A stretch of DNA of 64,000 nt, from positions 1,059,639 through 1,123,638 of the forward strand of contig CP125320.1 in assembly GCA_030142985.1 (NCBI GenBank), given 5' to 3'. Both the position numbers and the translations under genes were made by a program. Position 1 is the first letter of the stretch; the number at the start of each line of letters is the position of its first letter. This document shows, in pieces, positions 1 through 8,379 of the stretch. This DNA is from Candidatus Ruthturnera sp. Tsphm01 (GTDB lineage Bacteria > Pseudomonadota > Gammaproteobacteria > PS1 > Pseudothioglobaceae). The notes beneath the pieces are model-generated. The model was not told where the DNA came from. It was given only the letters and a program-made list of their open reading frames with translations, and searched no databases.

Positions 1-1
1 T

Positions 2-1318
2 TTAGCGCGCCGTGGGCTTGATGAAGGCGTGATGGCAGAAAACAACATTAAGCCAATTGATTTGGTTGTGGTTAACCTTTATCCATTCCAAGCAACGATT
101 GCTAAGGCTGACTGCACGCTGGAAGATGCGATTGAAAATATTGATATCGGCGGCCCAGCAATGCTAAGATCAAGTGCCAAAAATCATGCTTCTGTTACAG
201 TTGTGGTAGATAGCACAGATTATCAAAAAGTCATGAGTGAAATTAGTAACTTAGGCAATACCACGCTCGAAACTCGAACCAGGCTAGCCCTTAAAACATT
301 TGAACATACAGCAGCTTATGACGGCGCTATTGCTAATTATTTAGGCAAAGGCAAAGATGATTTTTCTAACACTATAAACCTGCAATTTAACAAGATTCAA
401 TCAATGCGTTATGGGGAAAACCCACACCAAAATGCTGCATTCTATGTTGAGAATAATATCACTGAGGCTTGCGTGGCATCCTCAACGCAATGCCAAGGTA
501 AGGAAATGTCATACAATAATATGGCAGATGCAGATGCAGCGCTTGAGTGTGTGCGTAGTTTTGATAAGCCTTGTTGTGTGATTGTTAAGCATGCCAATCC
601 ATGTGGCGTTGCTGTGCGTGCTAACATTTTTAATGCTTATGACGATGCTTTTAAAACTGATCCAACTTCAGCATTTGGTGGCATTATTGCCTTTAATCGT
701 AACTTGGACAAAAAGACAGCACAAAATATTATTAAGCGTCAGTTTGTTGAAGTTATTATTGCACCTAATGTTGATAATGACGCTAAAGAAGTGTTATCAG
801 CTAAACAAAATATACGTGTACTAGAGTGTGGCGATTTAAACATGGCAAAGTATTCGCTAGATTATAAACGTGTCACTGGTGGATTGTTAGTACAAGACAA
901 GGACTTGGGTGTTATCGCAAAAGATGATATTAAATGCGTCAGCGATTTAGCACCCACCAAAGACCAAATTAAAGATTTATTATTTGCTTGGAAGGTCGCC
1001 AAAGCTGTTAAATCAAATGCCATTGTTTACGCTAAAAACCAAATAACCATCGGTGTTGGTGCGGGTCAAATGTCTAGAGTCTACTCTGCCAAAATTGCAG
1101 GCATTAAAGCTGCTGATGAAGGTTTGGCAGTTGAAGGTTCAGTAATGGCATCTGATGCCTTTTTTCCATTTCGCGATGGCATTGACGCGGCAGCACAAGC
1201 TGGCATTAAAGCCATTATTCAGCCAGGCGGATCAATGCGTGATGCCGAGGTTATAAAAGCAGCGAATGAGCATGGCATTGCTATGGTATTTACAGGTATG
1301 CGTCATTTTAAACATTAA
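2..1318 (+). CDS. purH: Bifunctional AICAR transformylase / IMP cyclohydrolase PurH (5' end outside window)
   Basis: PurH performs the last two steps of purine synthesis: formylation of AICAR and closure of the ring to IMP. The open frame runs in from the left window edge (LARRG then [10 protein letters not shown]), so the true start lies upstream and only the very N-terminal part of the cyclohydrolase domain is missing. Family signatures visible are [16 protein letters not shown] near base 410 and KHANPCG near base 590, the last being in the AICAR transformylase active site. The protein ends in GMRHFKH, as expected for a complete C-terminus. An unknown small gene follows 13 bases later on the same strand. 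Confidence 0.96.
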   Translation, partial: LARRGLDEGVMAENNIKPIDLVVVNLYPFQATIAKADCTLEDAIENIDIGGPAMLRSSAKNHASVTVVVDSTDYQKVMSEISNLGNTTLETRTRLALKTFEHTAAYDGAIANYLGKGKDDFSNTINLQFNKIQSMRYGENPHQNAAFYVENNITEACVASSTQCQGKEMSYNNMADADAALECVRSFDKPCCVIVKHANPCGVAVRANIFNAYDDAFKTDPTSAFGGIIAFNRNLDKKTAQNIIKRQFVEVIIAPNVDNDAKEVLSAKQNIRVLECGDLNMAKYSLDYKRVTGGLLVQDKDLGVIAKDDIKCVSDLAPTKDQIKDLLFAWKVAKAVKSNAIVYAKNQITIGVGAGQMSRVYSAKIAGIKAADEGLAVEGSVMASDAFFPFRDGIDAAAQAGIKAIIQPGGSMRDAEVIKAANEHGIAMVFTGMRHFKH

Positions 1319-1331
1319 CTAAAAAATAACC

Positions 1332-1745
1332 ATGCTAATTAAAAAAATTAAGGTTTATCCACAAATAAATACAATATCTATTGCTGATGGCAAACTTGAT
1401 ACACTGACTCAAGAATATGAAAATACTAAAGATTTAAAGGCAGCGCTAAAGAGTTGGGTGAGTATGGTAAAAAAATACGATTCAATGGGTTATTATCCCT
1501 TGGCTAAGCCTGAATTCATTAGTGAGGTATTAGTAGGTGCGCTCTCTAATATAAAATTAACCAAAGAAACGGTTATTACAGACAATAATTATCAAAATAT
1601 AAGTGGCTATCCTCAATGCAATCGATTGTTTCAGTTGCCCAGTGAAATTAAAAACCAAATATTAAAACGCCTTGATGGATATTTTATTAACTATCAGAAA
1701 GATAGTTGGGAAATACTAAACGTTGAGTCTATTGATAATTCTTGA
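1332..1745 (+). CDS. Hypothetical protein, 137 aa
   Basis: I do not recognise this gene. It encodes a soluble, lysine-rich protein without signal peptide or membrane segment. It lies 13 bases after purH in the same direction and is probably cotranscribed with it. It ends 11 bases before the convergent dbpA stop codon. Base composition matches its neighbours. The length and the tight packing support a real gene, but nothing in the sequence reveals a function. Confidence 0.6.
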   Translation: MLIKKIKVYPQINTISIADGKLDTLTQEYENTKDLKAALKSWVSMVKKYDSMGYYPLAKPEFISEVLVGALSNIKLTKETVITDNNYQNISGYPQCNRLFQLPSEIKNQILKRLDGYFINYQKDSWEILNVESIDNS

Positions 1746-1756
1746 ACGCTAAATAT

Positions 1757-3157
1757 TTATGAAAGAATTCTCACTTTAAATGACCTGCCTTTTAATTTAT
1801 CATGACTTATCTTTTTTAATGCTGTTTTAACCAATTCTGAACTTACTGCAACATAAGACCAATGGCTAAGAATATTAATTTTACCAATCTGATCAAAGGC
1901 GACTCCATCTTTCCTAGTTAGCCCACCCACAATGTCACCTGGACGTAATTTTTGTTTTTTACCGCCATCTATTTTTAAGGTTGTCATGGATGGTTTTTTA
2001 ATGGGTTTGTTTAAGTAATGCTTGCTTGGTAATAGGTCAGGAATAATCTCACCCCCTATACCCAACTCCAACGCATTGAGTTTGTAAGTTTCTCTATCAT
2101 TATACAAAGTACAAGCAATGCCAGTACGCCCCGCCCTACCAGTACGGCCAATACGATGCGTATGAACTTTCTCATCATGGGCAATGTTAAAATTAATCAC
2201 CATATCAAGAGAATCAATATCCAAACCACGAGCCGCAACATCGGTTGCTACAAGAACGGATACGCTTTTATTAGAAAATCTAATCAGTGCTTGGTCGCGT
2301 TCTCTCTGGTCAAGGCTGCCATGAATGGCTAATGCATAAAACCCATAATAAACCAACTCATCAGTAACGTCTTGCGCATCGCGCTTGGTATTACAAAAAA
2401 CCAAACTAGATTCAGGCTTGTATTTTGCCAATAGAAGCCTCAAAGCTGTCATCCGTTCATCATCTGTATTGGCTTTATAAAAATACTGTTTAATGGTCGA
2501 TTCTTCATGTATCGATGGTGCTCTAACCATAACTGGAGACTTCATTACACGCTGTGCAATATTAGCAATAGTGTCTAGGTAAGTCGCACTGAATAATAAA
2601 GTTTGCCGATTAACTGGCATTGTCTCAATAATATTATCAATAGATTCTTGAAAACCCATATCTAGCATACGATCTGCCTCGTCAAGTACCAATGTAGCAA
2701 CATGATTCAATTTAAGTGTGTCTTTTCGTAAATGCTCCTCAATACGCCCAGGCGTGCCTACCACAATATGCACACCGTGTGCTAATGAACCGATTTGTGG
2801 CCCAAAGGGTGTGCCACCACACAGTGTTAAAATCTTAATATTATGAATGGCTCTGGCGAGTTTTCGAATTTCAACTGCGACCTGATTAGCCAACTCACGA
2901 GTTGGACACAAAACAATAGATTGCACTTTAAATGATTTAACATCCAGTTTTTGCAACAAACCCAAACCAAATGCTGCTGTCTTACCCGAGCCTGTCTTGC
3001 CTTGTCCAATCACATCTTTGCCAGATAGAATAGCTGGCAAACTCAATTGTTGAATAGACGTCATTGAGTTATAACCTAAAGTACTTAAATTTTTTAATAA
3101 ATCTGGACGTAAGTCCAATAAAGAAAAATCAATCGTATTCAAAATAATAAAGTCCAA
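1757..3157 (-). CDS. dbpA: ATP-dependent RNA helicase DbpA
   Basis: DEAD-box helicase that remodels 23S rRNA during 50S subunit assembly. Residues 53-60 (GKTGSGKT) form the Walker A motif, DEAD is at 159-162, SAT at 190-192, and HRIGRTGRAG marks motif VI. The last ~75 residues (from LRPGDIVGGLTRKDG) match the DbpA C-terminal domain that recognises hairpin 92 of 23S rRNA. This domain separates DbpA from RhlE, SrmB or DeaD. At 466 aa the length is usual. It is convergent with the unknown gene on its 3' side and divergent from the 6S RNA gene. Confidence 0.93.
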   Translation of the reverse strand: MDFIILNTIDFSLLDLRPDLLKNLSTLGYNSMTSIQQLSLPAILSGKDVIGQGKTGSGKTAAFGLGLLQKLDVKSFKVQSIVLCPTRELANQVAVEIRKLARAIHNIKILTLCGGTPFGPQIGSLAHGVHIVVGTPGRIEEHLRKDTLKLNHVATLVLDEADRMLDMGFQESIDNIIETMPVNRQTLLFSATYLDTIANIAQRVMKSPVMVRAPSIHEESTIKQYFYKANTDDERMTALRLLLAKYKPESSLVFCNTKRDAQDVTDELVYYGFYALAIHGSLDQRERDQALIRFSNKSVSVLVATDVAARGLDIDSLDMVINFNIAHDEKVHTHRIGRTGRAGRTGIACTLYNDRETYKLNALELGIGGEIIPDLLPSKHYLNKPIKKPSMTTLKIDGGKKQKLRPGDIVGGLTRKDGVAFDQIGKINILSHWSYVAVSSELVKTALKKISHDKLKGRSFKVRILS

Positions 3158-3292
3158 TAAGCAATGAGAATGGGATGGATTTTACGCCAATCTTTCATAT
3201 TAAAAGCCTCATACCACTAACTTGAAAATCAATTTTACCCACTTCAAAGAAATATTTTTATAAAAAATTCAATATAACATTTAAAAAAGGGT

Positions 3293-3298
3293 GATAAT
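3293..3298 (+). promoter_or_regulatory. Putative -10 element of the 6S RNA gene
   Basis: GATAAT lies about 10 bases before the proposed 5' end of 6S RNA, matching the sigma70 -10 consensus at five of six positions. No clear -35 hexamer is visible about 17 bases upstream, where the sequence is AT-rich. Confidence 0.4.
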
Positions 3299-3307
3299 GG
3301 TTTTTAT

Positions 3308-3475
3308 CTGTTGTGTTTGTGGTTGATATATCCCCTGAGCCGATAAATAAATACATCAGGAAATGCGATAGTTTACTATTGAGCAAACCCATCTTGAAAT
3401 GGGAAGCCTGCGGTAATCTTCAAACTTCCGCCTTGAGCCTTATGGTTCAGGTTTTTTTTAACACGGCACAATGGA
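3308..3475 (+). ncRNA. ssrS: 6S RNA (SsrS)
   Basis: 6S RNA binds and sequesters sigma70 RNA polymerase holoenzyme, mainly in stationary phase. The stretch at 3331-3344 (CCCCTGAGCCGATA) is the hallmark 5' block of gammaproteobacterial 6S RNA. Further along, GAAGCCTGCGG and the hairpin CCTTGAGCC-TTAT-GGTTCAGG (3431-3451) match the 3' arm. The ends can pair with each other: TTGTGTTTGTGGTT near 3311 with AACACGGCACAAT near 3460, giving the long terminal stem. The gene sits directly before ygfA, the classical ssrS-ygfA arrangement. The ends are estimated from the stem and may be off by a few bases. Confidence 0.88.
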
Positions 3476-3494
3476 TCTTTTTTAAAAAGTTATA

Positions 3495-4061
3495 ATGCTT
3501 ATTATGCAGGCATTAAGACTCACACTCAGACAAAAAAGACGTGCCATTAATCACAGCAACCGAGAAAGATTCGCCAAACGCTTATTGTTCCAAACACAAA
3601 AATTAGTCACTTTCAAACATGGGCAAAAAATTGCCATTTACCTGCCAAACGACGGTGAAATTGATACTAAATATATTAATAACTTCTTAAAAAGACAAGG
3701 TTTTAGTATCTATTTACCAATACTGGATAATAAAAGTCTTAAATTTGCAAAAATTAATAAGCATTTCAAAAAAAATAGATTTGGCATTAAAGAACCTGTT
3801 TCTACCCAAATTTTAAGCGCCAAACAAATGAACATTATCTTCATACCACTGGTGGGCTTTGATAAAAATAAAAACAGAATTGGCATGGGTGGTGGTTTTT
3901 ACGACCGCACACTGTCTTTTAAAAAGCACCAACAAAATTATAAAAATCCAAAACTTTGCGGCTTAGCGTTTGATTGTCAAAAAGTAAACAAACTCAACAC
4001 CAAGCCTTGGGATATACCACTTAATGCAATCATCACGCCAACAACAATTTACACCAAATAA
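3495..4061 (+). CDS. ygfA: 5-formyltetrahydrofolate cyclo-ligase (YgfA/Fau)
   Basis: Converts 5-formyl-THF to 5,10-methenyl-THF with ATP hydrolysis, recovering one-carbon folate. The family motif GMGGGFYDR is at residues 130-138. The N-terminal basic helix (LRQKRRAI...RFAKRLL) and the loop KIAIYLPNDGEIDT are also typical. Length of 188 aa is usual. A second ATG three codons in could equally be the start. It lies about 20 bases downstream of the 6S RNA, so the two are probably made from one transcript, as in Escherichia coli. Confidence 0.93.
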   Translation: MLIMQALRLTLRQKRRAINHSNRERFAKRLLFQTQKLVTFKHGQKIAIYLPNDGEIDTKYINNFLKRQGFSIYLPILDNKSLKFAKINKHFKKNRFGIKEPVSTQILSAKQMNIIFIPLVGFDKNKNRIGMGGGFYDRTLSFKKHQQNYKNPKLCGLAFDCQKVNKLNTKPWDIPLNAIITPTTIYTK

Positions 4062-4099
4062 GAGAAACTTTGGGTCACAACAAGCCCTTCGGTTTTTCA

Positions 4100-4302
4100 T
4101 TTGTTTAAAAATGCTCACCCTGGTTAATAATATTATGCGCATCGTCTAGTTCTGATAGAGGTTTATGTTGCACAACGAGTGTATCTGCGAGTGATGATTG
4201 TTGGGTGTTTTTCTAGGACATTTTAAGTGATTTTTATAGTTGTTTTAGATGAATGTTATTTTACTAAACTCTTGGTTTTTAGTTAGGTTATGCAAAAATC
4301 TC
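4100..4302 (-). mobile_element. Relic of the 5' end of an IS5-family element
   Basis: Read on the minus strand, this stretch carries the left inverted repeat, the ~80-base leader and the first ~40 codons of the same element that is intact at 33197-34462. The relic translates as MS-stop-KNTQQSSLADTLVV, then HKPLSELDDAHNIIN, against MSWKNTQQNSFADSLVV and HKSLSELDDVHNIIN in the intact copy. Codon 3 (Trp) has become TAG and the rest of the transposase is gone. The left end reads as a diverged GAGACCTTTGCATAA (TTATGCAAAAATCTC on the plus strand). This explains most of the 270-base gap between ygfA and the next gene. Confidence 0.85.
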
Positions 4303-4330
4303 TACTGACTTATGATTTATTCAGGTTGGA

Positions 4331-4648
4331 CTATTTAAGTTTTATATATGGATAGCCATGATTTGTGCAATCCTGTTTGAGAGAGATGTTTTCTGGATCA
4401 GATGCAAAAACTCGTGTATTTAAGAAGCAAGAACCTCCAGAATATAAATTCTTTGGGCAGCCACCTTGGTAATCAAAGGCATCATTAGCCCATGCATTGT
4501 CCGCCATATTGCTACAGCAAGTGTAACGATCCGATGGATGACTGCTTTTATCTGTTGAACATTCAGCCACCTCTGCAGCACTAACTAGTGTTGACAATAA
4601 CACCAATAACCCAGTGGCTAATAACTTTATGTAAAATTTAATATTCAT
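4331..4648 (-). CDS. Small secreted cysteine-rich protein, function unknown
   Basis: The 105-aa product starts with a clear Sec signal peptide (basic MNIKFYIK, hydrophobic LLATGLLVLLSTLV, then SAA before the likely cleavage site). The mature ~80 residues hold six cysteines, including a CC pair, so a disulfide-bonded periplasmic or exported protein is likely. A good ribosome-binding site (AGAGGG) precedes the ATG and a sigma70-like promoter lies just upstream, so the gene looks functional although it is flanked by transposon relics. I do not recognise the family. Confidence 0.7.
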   Translation of the reverse strand: MNIKFYIKLLATGLLVLLSTLVSAAEVAECSTDKSSHPSDRYTCCSNMADNAWANDAFDYQGGCPKNLYSGGSCFLNTRVFASDPENISLKQDCTNHGYPYIKLK

Positions 4649-4679
4649 TAATTTCCCTCTGTTTTGTAATTAGTGAGGT

Positions 4680-4707
4680 ATTGTAATGAAATCTTTACCT
4701 AAGTCAA
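4680..4707 (-). promoter_or_regulatory. Predicted sigma70 promoter of the secreted Cys-rich protein gene
   Basis: On the minus strand TTGACT (4707-4702) and TACAAT (4685-4680) are separated by 16 bases. Each hexamer has one mismatch to consensus. The site lies about 30 bases upstream of the start codon at 4648. Confidence 0.6.
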
Positions 4708-5684
4708 TCCAAACACAACACTAAATTTATAGTAAAATACTATATATATCAAATACTTACATAAAAAATTCGTGTTATTAACACTCAAGAACAAACCTTT
4801 GTAGATAGTTTTATTAATGTCCCTAGCTTTCAACTAGACATTATTAACAAAATCATTGATTGGCAAATGATAGACGAATCACTACCTCATATCAATATTG
4901 ATTACTCTGCACTTAATTTATTTAAAGCCTTGTTGGTTGGCAACTTGGTATAATATACTTGATGAATGTCTAGCAGATAGCCTCAAGTCTAGATTTGGTT
5001 TTTATCAACTTCTGTGAATTCATCCTAAGTGATAATAAGCCTGATAATGCAACTATTGGTATATTTAGAGGCAAACTGACTAAGCAGAATTTATTTAATA
5101 AATTTTTGTTAGCAATTAATGCCATGCTTGAGAACAATCAACTCAAACTATCTAATGACAAACATGTTGCCATGGACGCAGCACTCATTCAAAGCAGTAG
5201 TAGAACTAAAAAAGTTTTATAAACAACTAAGCTCACAGGGCTGATGACCTAGTTCAATATTCAGATGATTCAAACGCTAAATAGACTTTTAAGTCGGGTA
5301 AATATACTTATGGCTATTCATCCATGGTAACAACAGATGCCAATGGCTTAATTAACAAAACCACAACACATTCAGCCAATGCTAGCAAGATGATGAATTT
5401 TGAACAAAACGTTAAACAAGCAAAAAACCATCAAGGCGTACGAGTTTTATACGACAAATGTGCAAACTCTAAAGACAATAGCACAGCACTAAAAGAGCAA
5501 GGAATTCGATGCGGCATTATGCGCAAAAAAAACCAAAAGGTAAGGTAGTAATTCATTGGAATAAATTACGCAACAAAGCTATCAGTAACAGAAGGCTTGT
5601 GGTTGAACGCACTTTTGGTACACTCAAACGCACCCATGGATTGGTAAGGGCAGGATACATCTCACTAGAAAAGACTACTAACGA

Positions 5685-5692
5685 AGTAAATC
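5685..5692. repeat. 8-bp target-site duplication of the IS256 element (left copy)
   Basis: AGTAAATC directly abuts the left end of the IS256 element. The identical octamer is at 7049-7056 directly after its right end. An 8-bp duplication is normal for the IS256 family. Removing the element plus one copy rejoins the reading frame of the degraded IS5-type transposase. Confidence 0.93.
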
Positions 5693-7048
5693 GACCCTGT
5701 AAACCAGATTGTGTAAACCCTCATATTTTATAATCTTTAAAAAGGAGAAAAAACATGAGTAACACAACACTAAGAAAAAACCAAAAGAATCAACTTAATA
5801 ATACGGGTATCAATCAGCAAAAGCTTCGTGCTTTTGCTGGTGAACTTGCCAAAGACATCCACACCCAAGATGATTTAGCAGATTTGTCTGCTTCACTGGT
5901 AAAAATGACCATTGAAGCAGTATTAGGTGCTGAGATGGAACATCATCTTGGCTACCCAAAGCATAGGCAAGATAATGGCTCTGATAATACTCTCAATGGC
6001 TATTATCCAAAGATTGTTAAAGGCAATCATGGCGAAGTAGAACTTACTATTCCAAGGGATCGTCATTCTGACTTTGAGCCTTTGATTGTTGAAAAAGGTC
6101 AAACTAGATTAGGTGCTTTTGATAGTCAAATTCTAAGCTTGTATGCCAAAGGCATGAGTACTCGTGATATTGTCTCTACCTTCAAAGAAATGTATGACGC
6201 AGACATCTCAGCAACACTGGTATCTAATGTAACACAGGCAGTTATCATCCAAGCGATTGAATGGCGTAATCGTCCACTAGATGAGGTTTACCCCATTGTT
6301 TATCTGGACGGCATTGTTATCAAGGTTAGACAAGACAAACAAATCATCAAGAAGACCATGTATATCGCCCTAGGGGTTAATCTTGATAGTAAGAAAGAAT
6401 GTTTGGGCTTGTGGTTGTCCAAAAATGAATCTTCTAAGTTTTGGTTAGGCGTAGCCAATCGTGGCGTTAAAGACATTTTGATTGCCTCAGTCGATGGATT
6501 AACAGGATTCCCTAAAGCCATTAATGCTGTGTTCCCACAAACCGATGTTCAACTGTGTATTGTTCATATGGTTCGCAACTCACTCAAATACGTGAGCTAT
6601 AAAGAACGTAAGAAAGTCGCAGCTGATTTAAAGCAAATCTATCAGTCTATTACTGAAGAAGAAGCTTTATTAGCATTAGATGATTTTGAGTACAAATGGG
6701 ATAAGCAGTTCCCAAGTATCGCTAAATCGTGGCGACGAAATTGGGATAATGTTGCTACTCTATTTTCTTATCCTGAGGCAATCAGAAAGGCAATCTATAC
6801 CACCAATGCCATTGAATCCCTAAATTCTGTGATTAGAAAATCTATCAAGAATAGAAAGATTTTTAATCACGATGATTCTGCTTTCAAGGTTGTCTTTTTA
6901 GCCATTGAAGCAGCCAGTAAGAAATGGACGATGCCGATAAGGAATTGGTCACAAGCAATGAATCAGTTTATAATCCTGCATGAGGATCGATTAAAGGATT
7001 ATGTCTGATTTTTGAAAGAGGAGTTTACACAATCTGGTTTACAGGGTC
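5693..7048 (+). mobile_element. Complete IS256-family insertion sequence, 1356 bp
   Basis: The ends are perfect 26-bp inverted repeats at 5693-5718 and 7023-7048, beginning GACCCTGTAAACCAGATTGT. The element is flanked by an 8-bp direct repeat and contains one intact transposase gene. Perfect ends, perfect target duplication and an undamaged gene suggest a fairly recent insertion, into an already decayed IS5-type transposase. A degenerate solo copy of the terminal repeat is found at 20466-20491. Confidence 0.95.
5755..7008 (+). CDS. IS256-family (Mutator-type) transposase
   Basis: DDE transposase of 417 aa, the usual length for the family. The three catalytic acidic residues are recognisable in YLDGIVIK, SVDGLTGFPKAI and TTNAIESLNSVIRK. 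The hallmark LCIVHMVRNSLKYVSYKERK block lies between the second Asp and the Glu. An AAGGAG ribosome-binding site precedes the ATG. The gene fills the IS between its terminal repeats and shows no frameshift, so the protein is probably active. Confidence 0.96.
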   Translation: MSNTTLRKNQKNQLNNTGINQQKLRAFAGELAKDIHTQDDLADLSASLVKMTIEAVLGAEMEHHLGYPKHRQDNGSDNTLNGYYPKIVKGNHGEVELTIPRDRHSDFEPLIVEKGQTRLGAFDSQILSLYAKGMSTRDIVSTFKEMYDADISATLVSNVTQAVIIQAIEWRNRPLDEVYPIVYLDGIVIKVRQDKQIIKKTMYIALGVNLDSKKECLGLWLSKNESSKFWLGVANRGVKDILIASVDGLTGFPKAINAVFPQTDVQLCIVHMVRNSLKYVSYKERKKVAADLKQIYQSITEEEALLALDDFEYKWDKQFPSIAKSWRRNWDNVATLFSYPEAIRKAIYTTNAIESLNSVIRKSIKNRKIFNHDDSAFKVVFLAIEAASKKWTMPIRNWSQAMNQFIILHEDRLKDYV

Positions 7049-7197
7049 AGTAAATCTTAAAGTCATTGCTTATAATCTAACTAAAGCAGTGAATGTCTAC
7101 AAGAGTTTGATAAAAATTTAGGAATTTTTGATAGGTTTTTTCGATTTACTTAAATAGAGTTGATTTTTTAGATTTTGACGGTTATCTTAAGTGGCTA

Positions 7198-8379
7198 CTA
7201 AATATTAAATAGTGCATTGCCTGAGGCTTGTTTTTGCAAGAAAGACTTCAAAGTCGGACTTTCGTTAATTAGATTCATGCCAAAACCACGCAGCCATCTA
7301 AGTGGTTCGTTATTTTCTTTATAAATCCAATTGAGTCCAGTCATGGTTTTTGCCATCAGTTCATTGTCCAATCTTCTAGCTCTGGCGTATTTTCGTAATA
7401 CTAAATAATCTCCTAAAGGTTTATTATTGGATTGTAATTGTCGTGATAATTCTGCAACATCTGAAAAACCTAAATTAACGCCTTGACCTGCAAGAGGGTG
7501 AATGTTGTGTGCGGCATCGCCGATTAATGCTAAATTATGTTTTACATAATCTTGTGCGCTACGCTCAATGAGTGGAAAAGCTTGAATATTACTAGCAACT
7601 TTAAATCGACCAAATTTATATTCAACACCTTGGGCAAGCCTATCAGCAAATTGCTCAGCTGAAAATTGCATAAGTTCATCGGCCAAATGATTCTCTGCTG
7701 ACCAAACAACAGATGCTTGGTGTTCGCTTAAAGGTAATAAAGCAATAATACTGTCTGACAAAAAGCGTTGCCAAGTTGTACTTTGAAAACTTTGCGATGA
7801 TTCAATGTTACAAACAATAGCTCTCTGCTGGTAGTTATTTTCAACATATTCAATGCCTGATAACTCTCTAACGTTTGATCTAGCGCCATCTGCACCAATC
7901 AACAAACCGCATGTTATCTGTTGATTACTATCCAAATCAAACTGATATCCATTGTCAATTTTATGAATGGCGGTTAGTTTTGTATGGATAAATTCAACAT
8001 GAGTTTCTTTTAATGCTCTGTACATTGCAGACTGCATTGCATCATTTTCAATAATATAGCCTAATTGATTAATGCCCTCATCTTCTTTATGAAAATCTAA
8101 ACTGCCATGAGAATTTTGATCCCAAACATGGGTATCAGTAAATGCGTATTTACGTTTGATTAAGTCCCACACGCCAATATTTTTTAATAATGCCTCTGAC
8201 TTAGATGTAATCGCACTGACACGTATATGAAATTTATCTTGTAGTGTTGGGTTAGGCTGGTTAGGCTCAATAATAACAATTTTTAGATCTGTATGAATCA
8301 TAGATAAAGCAAATGCTTGACCCACCATGCCACCACCGATAATAGCAATGTCGTATTGCAAATTGTTTTCAGGACGCAT
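7198..8379 (-). CDS. FAD-dependent ubiquinone-biosynthesis hydroxylase (UbiH/UbiF/UbiI family)
   Basis: Aromatic-ring hydroxylase of the ubiquinone pathway, acting on membrane-bound octaprenyl phenol intermediates. The N-terminal FAD-binding GGGMVG is at residues 15-20, the second signature IGADGARSN at 161-169, and the FAD-ribityl motif GDAAHNIHPLAGQG at 287-300. VRVSAI-like and VWDQNSHGSLDF stretches resemble UbiI (VisC) and UbiF more than UbiH, but I cannot assign the ring position from sequence alone. The 393-aa length is normal. Its start codon shares a base with the pmbA stop, so the two genes are translationally coupled in the leftward hisA-to-ubi operon. Confidence 0.9.
   Translation of the reverse strand: MRPENNLQYDIAIIGGGMVGQAFALSMIHTDLKIVIIEPNQPNPTLQDKFHIRVSAITSKSEALLKNIGVWDLIKRKYAFTDTHVWDQNSHGSLDFHKEDEGINQLGYIIENDAMQSAMYRALKETHVEFIHTKLTAIHKIDNGYQFDLDSNQQITCGLLIGADGARSNVRELSGIEYVENNYQQRAIVCNIESSQSFQSTTWQRFLSDSIIALLPLSEHQASVVWSAENHLADELMQFSAEQFADRLAQGVEYKFGRFKVASNIQAFPLIERSAQDYVKHNLALIGDAAHNIHPLAGQGVNLGFSDVAELSRQLQSNNKPLGDYLVLRKYARARRLDNELMAKTMTGLNWIYKENNEPLRWLRGFGMNLINESPTLKSFLQKQASGNALFNI

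Larger units (their letters stand above)
4770..7121 (+). pseudogene. Degraded IS5-type transposase, split by an IS256 element
   Basis: A transposase gene can be followed through several frames. It begins with INTQEQTFVDSFINVPSF, hits a stop after LVGNLV, continues in another frame at ILDECLADSL and again from about 4995 (SDNKPDNATIGIFRGKLT). A further piece from about 5300 (GKYTYGYSSMVTTDANG) leads to the IS5 catalytic-end signature RRLVVERTFGTLKRTHG near 5610. The IS256 element at 5693-7048 interrupts it. After the element the frame resumes as LKVIAYNLTKAVNVYKSLIKI and stops at 7121. There are at least three frame changes or stops besides the insertion, so it is dead. It is a different IS5-type element from the one at 33 kb. 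Confidence 0.85.

Noticed and set aside
3313..3495. 60-aa ORF before ygfA
   Set aside because: It is fully covered by the 6S RNA gene and has no ribosome-binding site.
4995..5733. Three separate ORFs of ~75 aa as independent genes
   Set aside because: They are consecutive pieces of one degraded transposase in different frames.
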